From NCBI GenBank assembly GCA_001584585.1, contig LSYV01000003.1, positions 3,258,062-3,309,284 on the forward strand: 51,223 nt of DNA, in the 5' to 3' direction. Source of the DNA: Gonium pectorale (lineage: Eukaryota; Chlorophyta; Chlorophyceae; Chlamydomonadales; Volvocaceae). Both the position numbers and the translations under genes were made by a program. The notes below the pieces were generated by a model. It did no database searches and was not told the DNA's origin. It saw only the letters and a program-made list of their open reading frames with translations. Below, in pieces: positions 1-10,111 of the stretch; the stretch's first letter is position 1, and every line of letters begins with the position of its first letter.

Positions 1-2097
1 ATCGCGGGCGCGAACGTGGGGCAGGCCGCAGCTGGCCCCAGCAAGCGAGGAGGGGGGCCCACCAAGCGGCCCGCTGATGAGCCTCAGCTGCTGGGCCGCC
101 CGGCCGGCCCCAAGAGGGCGGCACAGGGGCACACAGGGGCACCGCCACCGCAGCCGGCGGCGGCGTCGACACCCGTCAATGTGTCTCCGCCGTCACCACA
201 CCCACCGAGCATAGTGCTCAGGCATGGTTCCCCGCAGGACGGCGCCGCTGCGTCGCCTTCACAGCGAGCGCCTTTGCAGCAGCAACCGAACCGCCGCACC
301 CCACAACTTGAGCGGGAACACGAGCGGCGGCCAGAACAGGAGGAAGCCATACCAGCGGCAGAGTCCGGCAGCAGCCGGGCACAGCGTGGGGAGGCGCCGC
401 AGGCAGTGCGGCAGGCGCAGCAGTCACAAGCGCAGAAGGAGCCCTTGGGGCCGCCGCCGGCCCCGCTCATGCCCGGCATGGGCACTGGCAGCGCCCGTCC
501 GGCGCAACCAGTCAGGGTCATCTTCAGTTCGCTCCAGGACCTGCAGGTGTGGCTGGACCGCTATGCGCTACGCGCGCCGTACGCCACGCCCCCCGAGCTC
601 GAGCCGGAGGACGGAATCCTGGAGGGGCCGCTGCTGGGCAACGTGCTACGCATCTGGTCCTCCGTCATCATCAAGGGGGGCCGCCTCAAGCTCGGGCCCT
701 ACCGGATTGAGGTCCGGGGGGGCGTCAGCGTGGTGTTTGAGCGGGTCCACATCGACTGGTGCCCGGCCGTTGCGACGGTATCCGCTGCGGAGGCGGCAGC
801 GCATTCGGGCAGCGTGCCGCCGCAGCATGGCGGCGGTGGCGACCTGCTTGGACCCGCGGCGGTGACTGTCGCCGGGAAGGGCACCCAGCTCACGATGCGC
901 GAATGCAAAGTTCTTTGCGCCGAGATCGGCACCGGAGCCGCCCCCATCCGTGCCGGCTGCGTGCTCGCGCATCAGGGCGGCCGGGTCCAGCTGGATGGCT
1001 GCGTCCTCAGCGGTGCGCCCTGCTTCGGTCTAGCGGTGTTCGGGCAGGGCAGCGTAGCCTCTGCGAAGGCCACCCCCGCCTGGTGTTGTGGCTCCGCGGG
1101 GTTCCTGGCCGTTGCCGGCGGCGAGCTGGAGGCGACGGACTGTCGGGCACAGTACGGAGGAGTGCCGGCGGGCCGTAAGTTAAACCGTGCCGCCGTTGTC
1201 GCTGCAGCCGAGGCCGATGTGGCGGTGAAGCGCAATGAAGCGCTGCCCCAGGGCAGCGGCCTGGCCCCGTTCATAACCGCTGACGGCAAGCCGCACCTGG
1301 GCGCTGGGTTCTTCGCCGCTGACGGCGGCATCGTACGGCTCTACGGGGTCTGCGTCGGCCACAGGAACGGCTGCGGCGGATTCGTCTCCTGGGGCCCCGG
1401 GGCCGACCTGGCGGTGGTGGCTGCTGCTGACGGCGGCGGTATCGCCATCGCATCACAGAACGGCTGGGGCGGCTTCTACGCCTGCGGCGCGGGCGCGCAG
1501 CTCGACGCGGGGGCCGGTGCTCGGGCCCTTGAGAACGTGGTGGCCGGGTTTGCGGCATACGAAGGCTCGGAGTTGAGGGCCGGAGCGAACTGCATGGCCA
1601 AGGAGAACAAGGGCGATGGGTGGATCGCGGACGGCAGCCGTGTGAAGGCCGGGCCCGGATGCTCGTCTGAGGGCAACGGCGGCCGTGGATGGCTGTCTCA
1701 GGAACAGGGCGGCGTCATGGTGGCCGGGGAGCGGTGCAGCGCGGTGGGAAACGGGCTTGACGGCTTCGCGTCGATAGGCAGCAAGTTGTCGGTGGGGCGT
1801 GGCGCCGTGTCCTGCGATAACGGCATGGATGGCTTTACGGTCTCAGATGGAGGCGAGCTGGACGCCAGCGCGGGCGGCTGCCAGGCGAGGGCCAACAAGC
1901 AGCACGGCTTCTGCGCCGAGGACGAGGGGTCGGTCCTGCAGGTTGGGCCCGATGGCCTGGCGCAGGACAACGGGGCGTGGGGGGCGCGCGTGGAGGGGCG
2001 CGGGGCGCTGCTGCGGCTGGGGCAGGGCTGGTGGTCGGCGGGCAACCAGGGCCCGAACCAGGGCGAGGAGAACGGCGGGGGGCTGGAGCGGGCGTAG
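1..2097 (+). CDS. Beta-helix repeat protein, left paralogue (5' end outside window)
   Basis: The frame is open from base 1 to the TAG at 2095-2097 and gives 698 residues, so the true start lies to the left of the window. No in-frame ATG is needed at position 16, because the residues before it (IAGANVGQ) align with GATVGQ in the downstream paralogue. The first ~170 residues are a disordered Pro/Gln/Ala linker with a basic motif (TKRPADEP, then GPKRA). From about base 520 the protein becomes glycine-rich imperfect repeats of roughly 22-24 residues, with a recurring Asn-x-x-Asp/Gly-Gly-(Trp/Phe) turn, for example NKGDGWIADG and NGLDGFASIG. This is the pattern of a right-handed parallel beta-helix (pectate-lyase/NosD-like fold). 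I see no catalytic site. It is a tandem duplicate of the gene at 3925-8389 but lacks that gene's long CAG/CCG tract and acidic insert. Whether it too begins with a U-box cannot be seen. Confidence 0.85.
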   Translation: MAGANVGQAAAGPSKRGGGPTKRPADEPQLLGRPAGPKRAAQGHTGAPPPQPAAASTPVNVSPPSPHPPSIVLRHGSPQDGAAASPSQRAPLQQQPNRRTPQLEREHERRPEQEEAIPAAESGSSRAQRGEAPQAVRQAQQSQAQKEPLGPPPAPLMPGMGTGSARPAQPVRVIFSSLQDLQVWLDRYALRAPYATPPELEPEDGILEGPLLGNVLRIWSSVIIKGGRLKLGPYRIEVRGGVSVVFERVHIDWCPAVATVSAAEAAAHSGSVPPQHGGGGDLLGPAAVTVAGKGTQLTMRECKVLCAEIGTGAAPIRAGCVLAHQGGRVQLDGCVLSGAPCFGLAVFGQGSVASAKATPAWCCGSAGFLAVAGGELEATDCRAQYGGVPAGRKLNRAAVVAAAEADVAVKRNEALPQGSGLAPFITADGKPHLGAGFFAADGGIVRLYGVCVGHRNGCGGFVSWGPGADLAVVAAADGGGIAIASQNGWGGFYACGAGAQLDAGAGARALENVVAGFAAYEGSELRAGANCMAKENKGDGWIADGSRVKAGPGCSSEGNGGRGWLSQEQGGVMVAGERCSAVGNGLDGFASIGSKLSVGRGAVSCDNGMDGFTVSDGGELDASAGGCQARANKQHGFCAEDEGSVLQVGPDGLAQDNGAWGARVEGRGALLRLGQGWWSAGNQGPNQGEENGGGLERA

Positions 2098-3314
2098 ACG
2101 TGCGACTGCTTGAGAGCGGACTGTGCATGCATCTCGAGAGCGGCGGACGCATTGGGGAGGGTGCCTGGCCTATGTCGCATGGGGCAGTGGCGTGGATGGC
2201 AGCAGATTGGGATCTGCGGGACTAACAGCACATGGGCGGGGAGAGCTGCACCGCTGCAGGGGATTGGACTTCAGACGGCCGCCATGAGCAGACGTGTGGT
2301 GCGCGCTGCATTTGCGGCATGTTTTCCGCGCCAGTCGTCACTGTAAACACAGTGCGGCGCTCAGGGGATGGCTTCGAGCCGCTTCTCTCTGCTGGCTGGC
2401 ATGTAGGATGGCTTTAATGTTTGTACGGGCGCATAGGCGTGTGAAGGTGTCGATTGCCGGTGTTCGAAGGAGTAGGGGTCACGGCAGCACCTACTGAGAG
2501 CTTGTGGCAGCCCGCTGAAGTAAGGGTGGGGCGGCTGGTGGTGGTGTTCGTGTCTAACATAACCAACGGCGAGGTGCCGATGCGAAGGCGTGGCACACGA
2601 AAGCCCCGGCCGCGCTGCCGCGGGCGGAGGCGGCAGAGCTACGACGCGAGGTGGCGAAGCGGAATGCGGACGAAGATCAGGCGCTCATGGGAGGCGTGCG
2701 CTTACGGCTGCGGTGGCATGGGCGTTGGTCGAAGTTGAGGGAACCTGGCAGACGTCCCGCTGAGCAAGCGGCGGGTTGGAACATGAGGCGGAATCAGAGA
2801 CGCACCTTGCGGTCCACGAAGGTGCCTGTAGGTCGCGTGTTGCGTTCCAGGATATTGTACATCAACGCGCTGTGGAAACACGCGCAGCGTGCTCTAGCGC
2901 AGGGAGAGGCTTATACTGTGCAATGGAGAGGGGCTGCAGCAGAAGGTTGTTGCTTCTCCGGTAGCAGGCGGTGGTAGGGGCGCATGCGTTTTGGATACCG
3001 GTAGTTGCCGGGCGGCAGGGCGGCTGTGGTGCCGCCTGACCTGTACCACTCAACACGCCGGCCATGCTGTCTCTGTGCGCGGGGTTCGGTGCGGGCTGTC
3101 GTGGGAATCAAAAACACTTATACCAGTATTGTATGTGCGGAACATTGCTGCTGCGGCATATGGAAAGAGGCGTTTACGGTACTGGTACACAGCTGGTACC
3201 AGACAGAGCATGGGGTGCAAGTATTTCTTTGGGCTGTTGGCTAGACTGCTGCCCCTGACCCGACAGCCTGCCCATCACGCCGGCTGGCACGTTCTCTTGC
3301 AGTGAAATAGCGTC

Positions 3315-3346
3315 GAGGCGCAGGTGTGTTGAGGCGCAGGTGTGTG
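3315..3346. repeat. Two-copy 16-nt direct repeat
   Basis: Two adjacent units beginning GAGGCGCAGGTGTGT (3315-3330 and 3331-3346) differ only at the last base. This looks like a small replication-slippage duplication in the intergenic region. No function is implied. Confidence 0.8.
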
Positions 3347-3781
3347 CGTCACATTGAGCATAGACATGAGCTGTAGAGGGCTGCGGCTAAATGGACAGCT
3401 CCGCGGGTCGCAAGCCACGGATCTGAATCGTGTACATGTCCTCAGGTCATGGTAAAGCCAGAGCGACGCAACAGGCAAGGCCACTTTGTGTGCTCTGTGT
3501 GCTCTTTCGAAGACGACGGTCCGCCGACACCCAAACTACGACATCGGGTAGCATCGGGCTGGCGGGGCACCGCGCTGAGCTCCTCATTGGCCAGCGGTCT
3601 TACCTGTACAGGTTGTCGGCTCGTTGTGGTCCTCACGTGTGCCCGTGCCCGTGGCCTGATGCCGTGCGTGCGCCGTACACTGCAGGTCCTTCGCCTCACC
3701 CTCGATCTGTCTAGACAAACTCGAACAACTGGACAAACGCGAAAGAGTCTCGGCACGTGGCAGCGCGTCAAAAGCTGCAGC

Positions 3782-3829
3782 TAATATAATTTTTTCGCGA
3801 AAACCCTCAGCGCCCAATCGCTGAGCGGG
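3782..3829 (+). promoter_or_regulatory. Putative core promoter of the U-box/beta-helix gene
   Basis: About 100-140 nt before the ATG at 3925, an AT-rich TATA-like stretch (TAATATAATTTTTT, 3782-3795) overlaps a 12-nt palindrome, TTTTCGCGAAAA, at 3792-3803. A perfect 7-bp inverted repeat follows: CTCAGCG (3806-3812), CGCTGAG (3819-3825), with CCCAAT as the loop (3813-3818). The palindrome contains an E2F-like TTTCGCG core on both strands, and the loop contains CCAAT. The spacing suits a promoter. The assignment is from sequence appearance only. Confidence 0.4.
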
Positions 3830-3924
3830 CTGAGCCGCGTTGAGGATGATTTAGGCAGGCCATCGGACAAAGATTTTCGCTGTCTAACGCCTACATCTGC
3901 GCCATAAGCGCTGGGACTCTGGCC

Positions 3925-6900
3925 ATGGAGGTCCCGGTCCCACAAAGCAGAAGGCCCCTAGCGCCGCTCATGGTGAGAGGGCTGGCTTTGAGGTCACTTT
4001 CTTTACTTCTGGTGCCAGCCCTACCGATGTGGGCAACTGCGCTTGTTCATAGGCTGGGAAGACCCCGCCATCGCCACAGCACTTCACTTTTCGCCCTCCG
4101 CCCTTCCTAGTAACGCCCGTGATGCGCCCCCGACCCCTACTCCTGCTCGGTCCCTCCCCTCAGCATCCAAGCTTCGTGTGCCCTCTTTCGCACCAAATCA
4201 TGCGGGAAGCGGTCATCGACCCGACAAACACGCAGCAATCCTGCGAGCGCAGGGCGCTTGCCAGCTACATCAAAAACCACGGGAGGAGCCCATTTTCCGG
4301 TGAGAAAGGACGGCACGTGTGTCAGGACCCATGCCAAGAGCTACCCAATCGCCAGATAGCACCGTGTGGAGCCACACGTCGCATCCTTGTTGTTCGTGCA
4401 GTCCGCCCGGGTACGGGGTCCCCTTCTCCTAGGCACGGCGTCCTAGGCGCGGCAATCACGTTTGGAGCCAGCTTGTGCTGCAGCGTTGCAGAACGCTGCA
4501 TACGACACCCGTAAGCGCGTCACACACCAAACCGCCTGTGCCTACTACAGGCAAGGTGCTCACCGAGGATCAGCTGGTAGCCAACGCCCCACTTCAGGCG
4601 GTCATCGATTCCTGGTACTGGGACCGGACCAGGTCACTCCTACCGCCGCCTAGCAACCCAGCGCCGGCGCGGACACTCGCTCTAGCGCGCTGGAGCAGCC
4701 CACAGGCCGAGCCACCCGCGACAGAGGGGGCAGAGGCAGCAGCACAGGCCGCGTGGCGTGCTGGCCCGGACGCAGCGATGGCACAGGGGAACGCCGCTGC
4801 GGAGGCGGTTCAACCCCAGCCGACAACAGCAATGAAGCATGCCGGCGCGGGCGCGGGCGCAGCTGCCTCAGCTGGGCGCAGGGGGGCAGGGCCGGACCCC
4901 GTTGGCGGCGGTGCTGCGAGCGGCCCAGCAGCCGAGGCGGGCGGCAGTATCGGCACGGGGCCCTCAGGGGGGCCAGTCGGTGGAGCAGCGGGGCCCGGAG
5001 CGCGGGTCAGCCGGCCCAGCAGCGCAGGCGGGGCGGGTATTCCTGGGCCGGCTCGGGATACCGGGGTCATTCGGGGAGGTGGCCCCCCGGCTGCCCCGTC
5101 GACCCCGGCGACCCCGGCTGCTGTCGCTGCTGCGGAGGGAGAGGAGGGGCAGGATGGTCTCGGTGCGGGAGAGCAACCACGCCACTGCGGGGCGCCCGGT
5201 GCTGCACTGCCCTGCCGCCCGCCTTTCGGTGGCAATGCAGGAGGCGGAGCCGCAGCCGAGAAGAAGCTGGTATCAGCAGGCGGCGTGCTGGGCCCCGGCG
5301 GTGCGCACATGGAGGGCCCGCCCACCAAGCGGATCAAGACGGAGCGTGGCCGCACATCTACTCCGTCGGGTCCATCGCCCAACCCTGCCGCTCCGCTGCC
5401 GTCGCCACCTCATCAGCTGCCCTGTTCATCACCATCTCCAGCAATGCTGCTGCCACCACCAGAGCCCTCGCTAAGGCAGTCGGATGTGCAGGCTGCTGGC
5501 GAGGCGCACCCAGTTAGGGCGGAGCAGCAGCCCCCGGTCTCGCAGCAGCAAGGTCACGAGGCGACTCCAAGTGCCAGGACCCCGCAGTTGAAGTTGGCGC
5601 CGGAGGTTGTGGACTTGGTGTCGAACTCGGACTCGGACTCGGAGCCCTCCGACATCGGCATGGCCACCGGCGACACGGCCGGTGAGGTCGCGTCGGCGAA
5701 AGCGGTGCCGGCATGCGCACCTGCAGCGGCGCCGCCGGCAGGGCCCGAGGCAGGGGTTGCTGCTCCCCCGCCGGTCCCGGGTGGCCCACCGTCTGCCCGC
5801 CCTGAGATGGGGGCCCAGGCGGCCGCCGGCAACACTCCAGTAGCGGCTGCAGCCGGCGAGGGCCCGGAGGACGGCATCGTGGGCGCGACCGTAGGTCAGG
5901 CCATGGCTGGCCCCAGCAAGCAAGGAGGAGGGTCCACCAAGCGGCCTGCTGACGAGCCTCAGCCGCAGGGCCGCCCGGCCGGCCCCAAGAGGGCGGAGCG
6001 TTGCCCGCCTCCACACGACCCTCAGCTCACTGAGCCCTCGCCGCAGGGGCCGCTGTCTACGGCACCGCCATCGCCCGTGCTATTGTTCTCTGCGCCTCAA
6101 GCGCAGCCTGTGGCGCTGACCGCTGCAGCGACGTCGGAGACCCCGCCGGCATCGCAACCGCCGACGGTGCAGGGTACCCAGCAATTGATTGCCGATACGG
6201 CATCGCAGCAGCGGGAGCGCGAGGGGCAGCCAGCCGGGCGCGCTGAAGCTGGGACAGCAACACAGCCCGGCGGCAGGCAGGCACAGCAGGATGCAGCGCC
6301 GCAAGCGGCAGGACAGGCGCAGCAGCTGCAGCCGCAGGCGCCGCAGCAGCCGCAGCAGCCGCAGCAGCCGCAGGTGCCGCTGCAGCCGCAGGCGCCGCAG
6401 CAGCCGCAGGCGCCGCAGCAGCCGCAGCAGCCGCAGCAGCCGCAGCAGCCGCAGCAGCCGCAGGAGCTGCAGCCGCAGGCGCCGCAGCAGCCGCAGGCGC
6501 TGCAGCAGCCGCAGCAGCCGCAGCAGCCGCAGCAGCCGCAGCAGCCGCAGCAGCCGCAGCAGCCGCAGGTGCCGCTGCAGCCGCAGGCGCCGCAGCAGCC
6601 GCAGGCGCCGCAGCAGCCGCAGCAGCCGCAGCAGCCGCAGGAGCTGCAGCACCTGCAGGCGCCGCAGGAGCCAACCATGCCCGGCAGGGGCACGGGCGAG
6701 GGTGCGGGCGGCAGCAAGGGCACGGTCCGGGGCCGGGGCGGGGCCAGCGCCGCACCGGCAAAACGTAGAGAGGAACGCTTTCGCAGCCTACCGAAGCTGC
6801 AGGATTGGCTGGACAACTACGCGCTCGGCCCACCGGACGCCGAGCCCCCCTTGCTCCACTTGGCGAGCCTGGAGGGGCTGCTGCTGGGCACTGTGCTACG

Positions 6901-8389
6901 CATCCGGTCCTCCGTCCTCATAACAGGTGGTACACTTACAGACTGCCGGGTCGAGGTCAGGCCGATGCCAGGCCGAGGGCCAGGCCCAAGCGTGGTGTTC
7001 AAGAATGTTACTCTGGACTGGCGCCGCGGAGGTTGCGGCGGGAGTGGCGGCGAGCACCTGGGGCCAGCAGCCGTGACTGTCACTGGGGAGGGCACCCAGC
7101 TCACGATGCGCATGTGCTCGGTGACATGCGGCGATGAGATCAGCGCCGCTGCTGCCGCTCTCCGCACCGGCTGCGTGCTCTCGCTGCAGGGCGGCCGTGT
7201 GCAGCTGGACGGCTGCACACTCAAAGGCGCGCCCTGCTTCGGCCTGGCGGCGTCCGGGCAGGGCAGCGCAGCCACCGCGAAGGCCACCACCGCCATCCGC
7301 TGCGGGGCTGCGGGGTTCCTGGCGGTTGCGGGCGGCAAGCTGAAGGCGACTGACTGCACAGCCGTGTACGGCGGCGTGCCGCGCTGGGTGAATATAGTTG
7401 CCGACGTTAATGACGAGGACGATGATGACGAGAACGAGGACGAGGAAGAGGAAGAGGACAACGCCGCCGTTACTGCGGCGGCTGAGCTGGACAAGGAGGC
7501 ATGGAGCGGCCAGCCGCTGCCGCAGGGCTGCGGGCTCTCACCGATTGTCACCGCTGACGGCAAGAAGCACCTGGGCGCGGGCTTCCTCGCCGCGGATGGC
7601 GGTGTCGTACGGCTGTACGGCAAGTGCGTTGGCAGCAGGAACGGATGCAGCGGGTTCATCTCGTGGGGCGCCGGCGCCGTCCTGAAGGTGTTGGTTGCTG
7701 CCACAGGTGGTGGTGGCGGCGGCGGTCGCGCCGTGGCACGGCTGAACGGCTGGGGCGGCTTCCTGTGCGACGCGGGAGGGCAGCTGTTCACCGGCGACCA
7801 CTCCCTAGCGGAGAAGAACGCGATGGTGGGGTTTGGTGCCTACGGCGGCTCCTTGCTGAGGGCCGGAGCGAAGTGCGTGGCCAGGAGGAACAAGCGCGAC
7901 GGCTGGCTCGCGCACGGAGGTCACCTGGAGACTGGGCCCGGATGCTTGGCCGAGAGAAACAGGCAGTGCGGCTGGCTGGCCGACGGTGAGGGAAGCGTCC
8001 TGAGGGTGGGCGACGGCAGCCGTGCAAAGGGCAACAAGGCTGAGGGCTTCGCGGCAGTGTCGTGCGGCAAGGTGACGGTGGGGCCGGGCACTGTCTCGTG
8101 CGGCAACGGCTCGGATGGCTTTGCGGCCACGGCCGGAGGCGAGCTGGACGCCAGCGCGGGCGGCTGCGAGGCGCGGAAGAACAAGCAAAATGGCTTTTGT
8201 GCCGAGGACAACGGCTCAAAGCTGCATGTGGGTCGCAATTGCCTGGCGCACGGCAACGGGGCGTGTGGAGCGCTGTCGAAGAAGCGCGGAGCGCTGCTGC
8301 GGCTGGGCGCGGGCTGGCGGGCGGAGGGCAATAAGGAGTGCGGCGAGCGGGCGGAGGGCGGCGGGAAGCTGGAGCGTGTAGCCGCATGA
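3925..8389 (+). CDS. U-box domain protein with C-terminal beta-helix repeats
   Basis: Three exons (3925-3972, 4164-4299, 4551-8389) join in frame to 1340 residues. Introns are phase 0 (GTGAG...CTCAG) and phase 1 (GTGAG...TACAG). The ATG at 3925 sits in GCCATGG, a good start context. Residues ~19-84 match the U-box pattern of E2-binding ubiquitin ligases: CPLSHQIM, then DP, then CERRAL, then SPFSGKVL, LVANAPL and a closing W. The second intron cuts this domain between SPFS and GKVL. Next come a disordered Ala/Pro/Gly/Gln linker, a basic TKRIKTE motif, a SUMO-interaction-like VVDLV plus acidic/Ser run (residues 414-429), TKRPADEP, and a Pro-Gln tract (about 650-765). Residues ~800-1340 are beta-helix repeats like those of the left paralogue, with an acidic insert near 1015-1032. 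The likely role is a nuclear E3 ligase in which the helix binds substrate. The U-box call is strong; the role is inferred. Confidence 0.82.
6319..6660 (+). repeat. In-frame CAG/CCG minisatellite coding a Pro-Gln tract
   Basis: A 9-nt unit (CAGCAGCCG, with variants carrying GCG, GTG or CTG) is repeated about 38 times inside exon 3 of the U-box gene. It encodes QQP units interspersed with QAP, QVP and QEL. Longer segments are themselves duplicated: the block with PLQPQAPQQPQAP occurs twice. Antisense frames here give long Leu-, Cys- or Ala-rich ORFs that are artefacts of the repeat. The left paralogue has no such tract, so the array expanded after, or was lost since, the duplication. Confidence 0.95.
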
Positions 8390-10111
8390 CCGAAGCAGCG
8401 CGGGCCGTTCAGGCACCGAAACATGTGCCAAAGGGCCGAATCAGAGCTGCTCGAAAGCGAGGGGCCCACTTGTGTGGACTGACCGACCGAGCGGCGCGCG
8501 CATGTGGCGAGGGCATGGAGCATGTCGCCCGTGCGTTTACCGGTAGTCCATATTCCAGCAACTGGTCAGAAGGCATGCCAGTGCGCCGCCGGTCCGTCCA
8601 CAATGTCTCATGCAGTGATCTGACTACGGTCTGCCTGATATAGCTGGAGAGCAGTCGCGCACCCGCTGGCGCTGATGTTGGGTCACAGAGTTGAAGCATG
8701 CGGCGCATCGGCGGGAAGGTCGCGTGTGCCAGGCAGCGCACGGGGGCGGGGGGTATGTAGCGGATTGATACCGTGTTGAGGATATTTAAGCATTACATGG
8801 CATCGTGCGGCATGTTGCGGCAGCGGGTTCGAGCGGGGTGCAGGGTTGCACCATACGGTTCCCTGCAAATGAGACATAGGACGCTCGCTGCTGTAGAAGA
8901 AGCCCTTGTTGTACTAAAATAAAGCAGAACAAAGCCCTGACAAAGCCGCCATTGGGTAATGCTGCTGTTGGTTAACGTTTCCACGAGCCGGGCCGGGATG
9001 GCCCAGTTTCCCTTGCCGCAGGCCGCGTGGGCGTGCGTACCGGTATAGGGCACTTTGTTGCGTGTTGCGGGCACGTGGGGAGCACGTGAAAGCTGACTCC
9101 GCCTATGATGCCACATGTTGGGGGTGGTCGATTTGACAAGGTTTCACCCCAGGCAGGCATAGCCTGTGACGGGGGCCGTACGTAGGGGTGAGAGGGCTCC
9201 TCCGGATAGCTGCATAGTAGCAGGGCACCTTGATGCTCCTCAACTCAGTATACGCTGCTAATGCTTTGAGTGACGTAAAGTACAGGAGGCATGGCATACT
9301 AACGCAGGAGCAAGCCAGCAGCGGTTTACACGGCGGCCGTACAGGGCCCGCTCGCCATTGCACGCGTGTTTATACAGCCCAGCGGCACTGGTGAACGGCA
9401 TGCTGCAAATGCTGATTCAGGCCTACAGTTCAAGCGCGCACTCAGCATGCAGGCTTCTAAGATCGGTGTCACACGCACAGCCTGCATCTGCAAAATACCA
9501 ATATTGAAGCCCATACGAGCTGTCGTGCAAAAGTGCAGAGGACATCAGCGCAACTCAGATCTCCCCTCTCTGGTGACACGTCCGCGATGCGATATGCGAG
9601 TCACGCCAACCGTCACGCTCACCGATACGATTCTCAGCGATGGTTCGGATGGTGGTGCACGGCTGACGCGGGAGGCGAGGAGCATGAGTGGACACGGAAG
9701 CTGGCCAAAATGAGGTCGAGTGCAAGTGCCACGAACACGCTGGCTATGGTTGAGACGACCACAGCATCATAATACCCCCGGAACGGACGTCCCACCTCTG
9801 CGGCACTGACCCCGCGCTTCTTGACATGAGCTGGAAACCTTCGCGCCATGCATTCTGAAACCCCTTCCCATGCCGCAACCCGCAAGGCGCAATCCGCCAT
9901 ATACCTGACCCGGGCCACGACCCATCCCTACAGGAGCCGCCGGCCCACACCATGCCGAGCCCTAGAATGCCCATACTGGAAACAACCTGAAATGTCGCTC
10001 ACCTCACCCTTTCCCATTAGAATATCACGCCCTCCAGTCCTCAAAGCGATTATGCCTCACATCCCCTTCCTTACATCAACGTTGGATGGATTGCCCTGAC
10101 CCATTACGACC
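8390..10111. other. Intergenic region, convergent 3' ends
   Basis: This holds the 3' flanks of the U-box gene (plus) and the transporter gene (minus). Minus-strand TGTAA motifs at 10071-10075 (37 nt after the transporter stop) and 9326-9330 (about 780 nt after) are candidate poly(A) signals; I cannot choose between them. I found no TGTAA for the U-box gene. No coding region is supported. Confidence 0.55.

Larger units (their letters stand above)
2098..3924. other. Intergenic region between the two beta-helix paralogues
   Basis: This is the 3' flank of the left paralogue and the 5' flank of the right one. A TGTAA at 2342-2346, about 245 nt after the stop, is a candidate poly(A) signal for the left gene. 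I could not support a gene here: short frames (for example 2580-2740 and 3430-3780) show no family pattern and no consistent splice partners. A near-perfect 16-nt tandem duplication lies at 3315-3346. Confidence 0.6.

Noticed and set aside
1175..1207. A perfect GTAAGT donor with a CAG 33 nt later inside the left beta-helix gene
   Set aside because: A 33-nt intron is too short to splice, and the reading frame continues through it with sequence comparable to the paralogue.
2520..2740. Frame with KAWHTKAPAALPRAEAAELRREVAKRN, perhaps a gene relic
   Set aside because: No family match, no flanking exons that fit by phase, and poor start context; Ala/Arg-rich frames are common by chance in GC-rich DNA.
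6300..6700. CRISPR-like array
   Set aside because: The repeats are contiguous 9-nt coding units without unique spacers, in eukaryotic DNA.
6057..6833. Long minus-strand frames, including poly-Ala, poly-Leu and poly-Cys proteins
   Set aside because: They are antisense readings of the CAG/CCG repeat in the U-box gene; repeats without stops in one frame often give open frames on the other strand.
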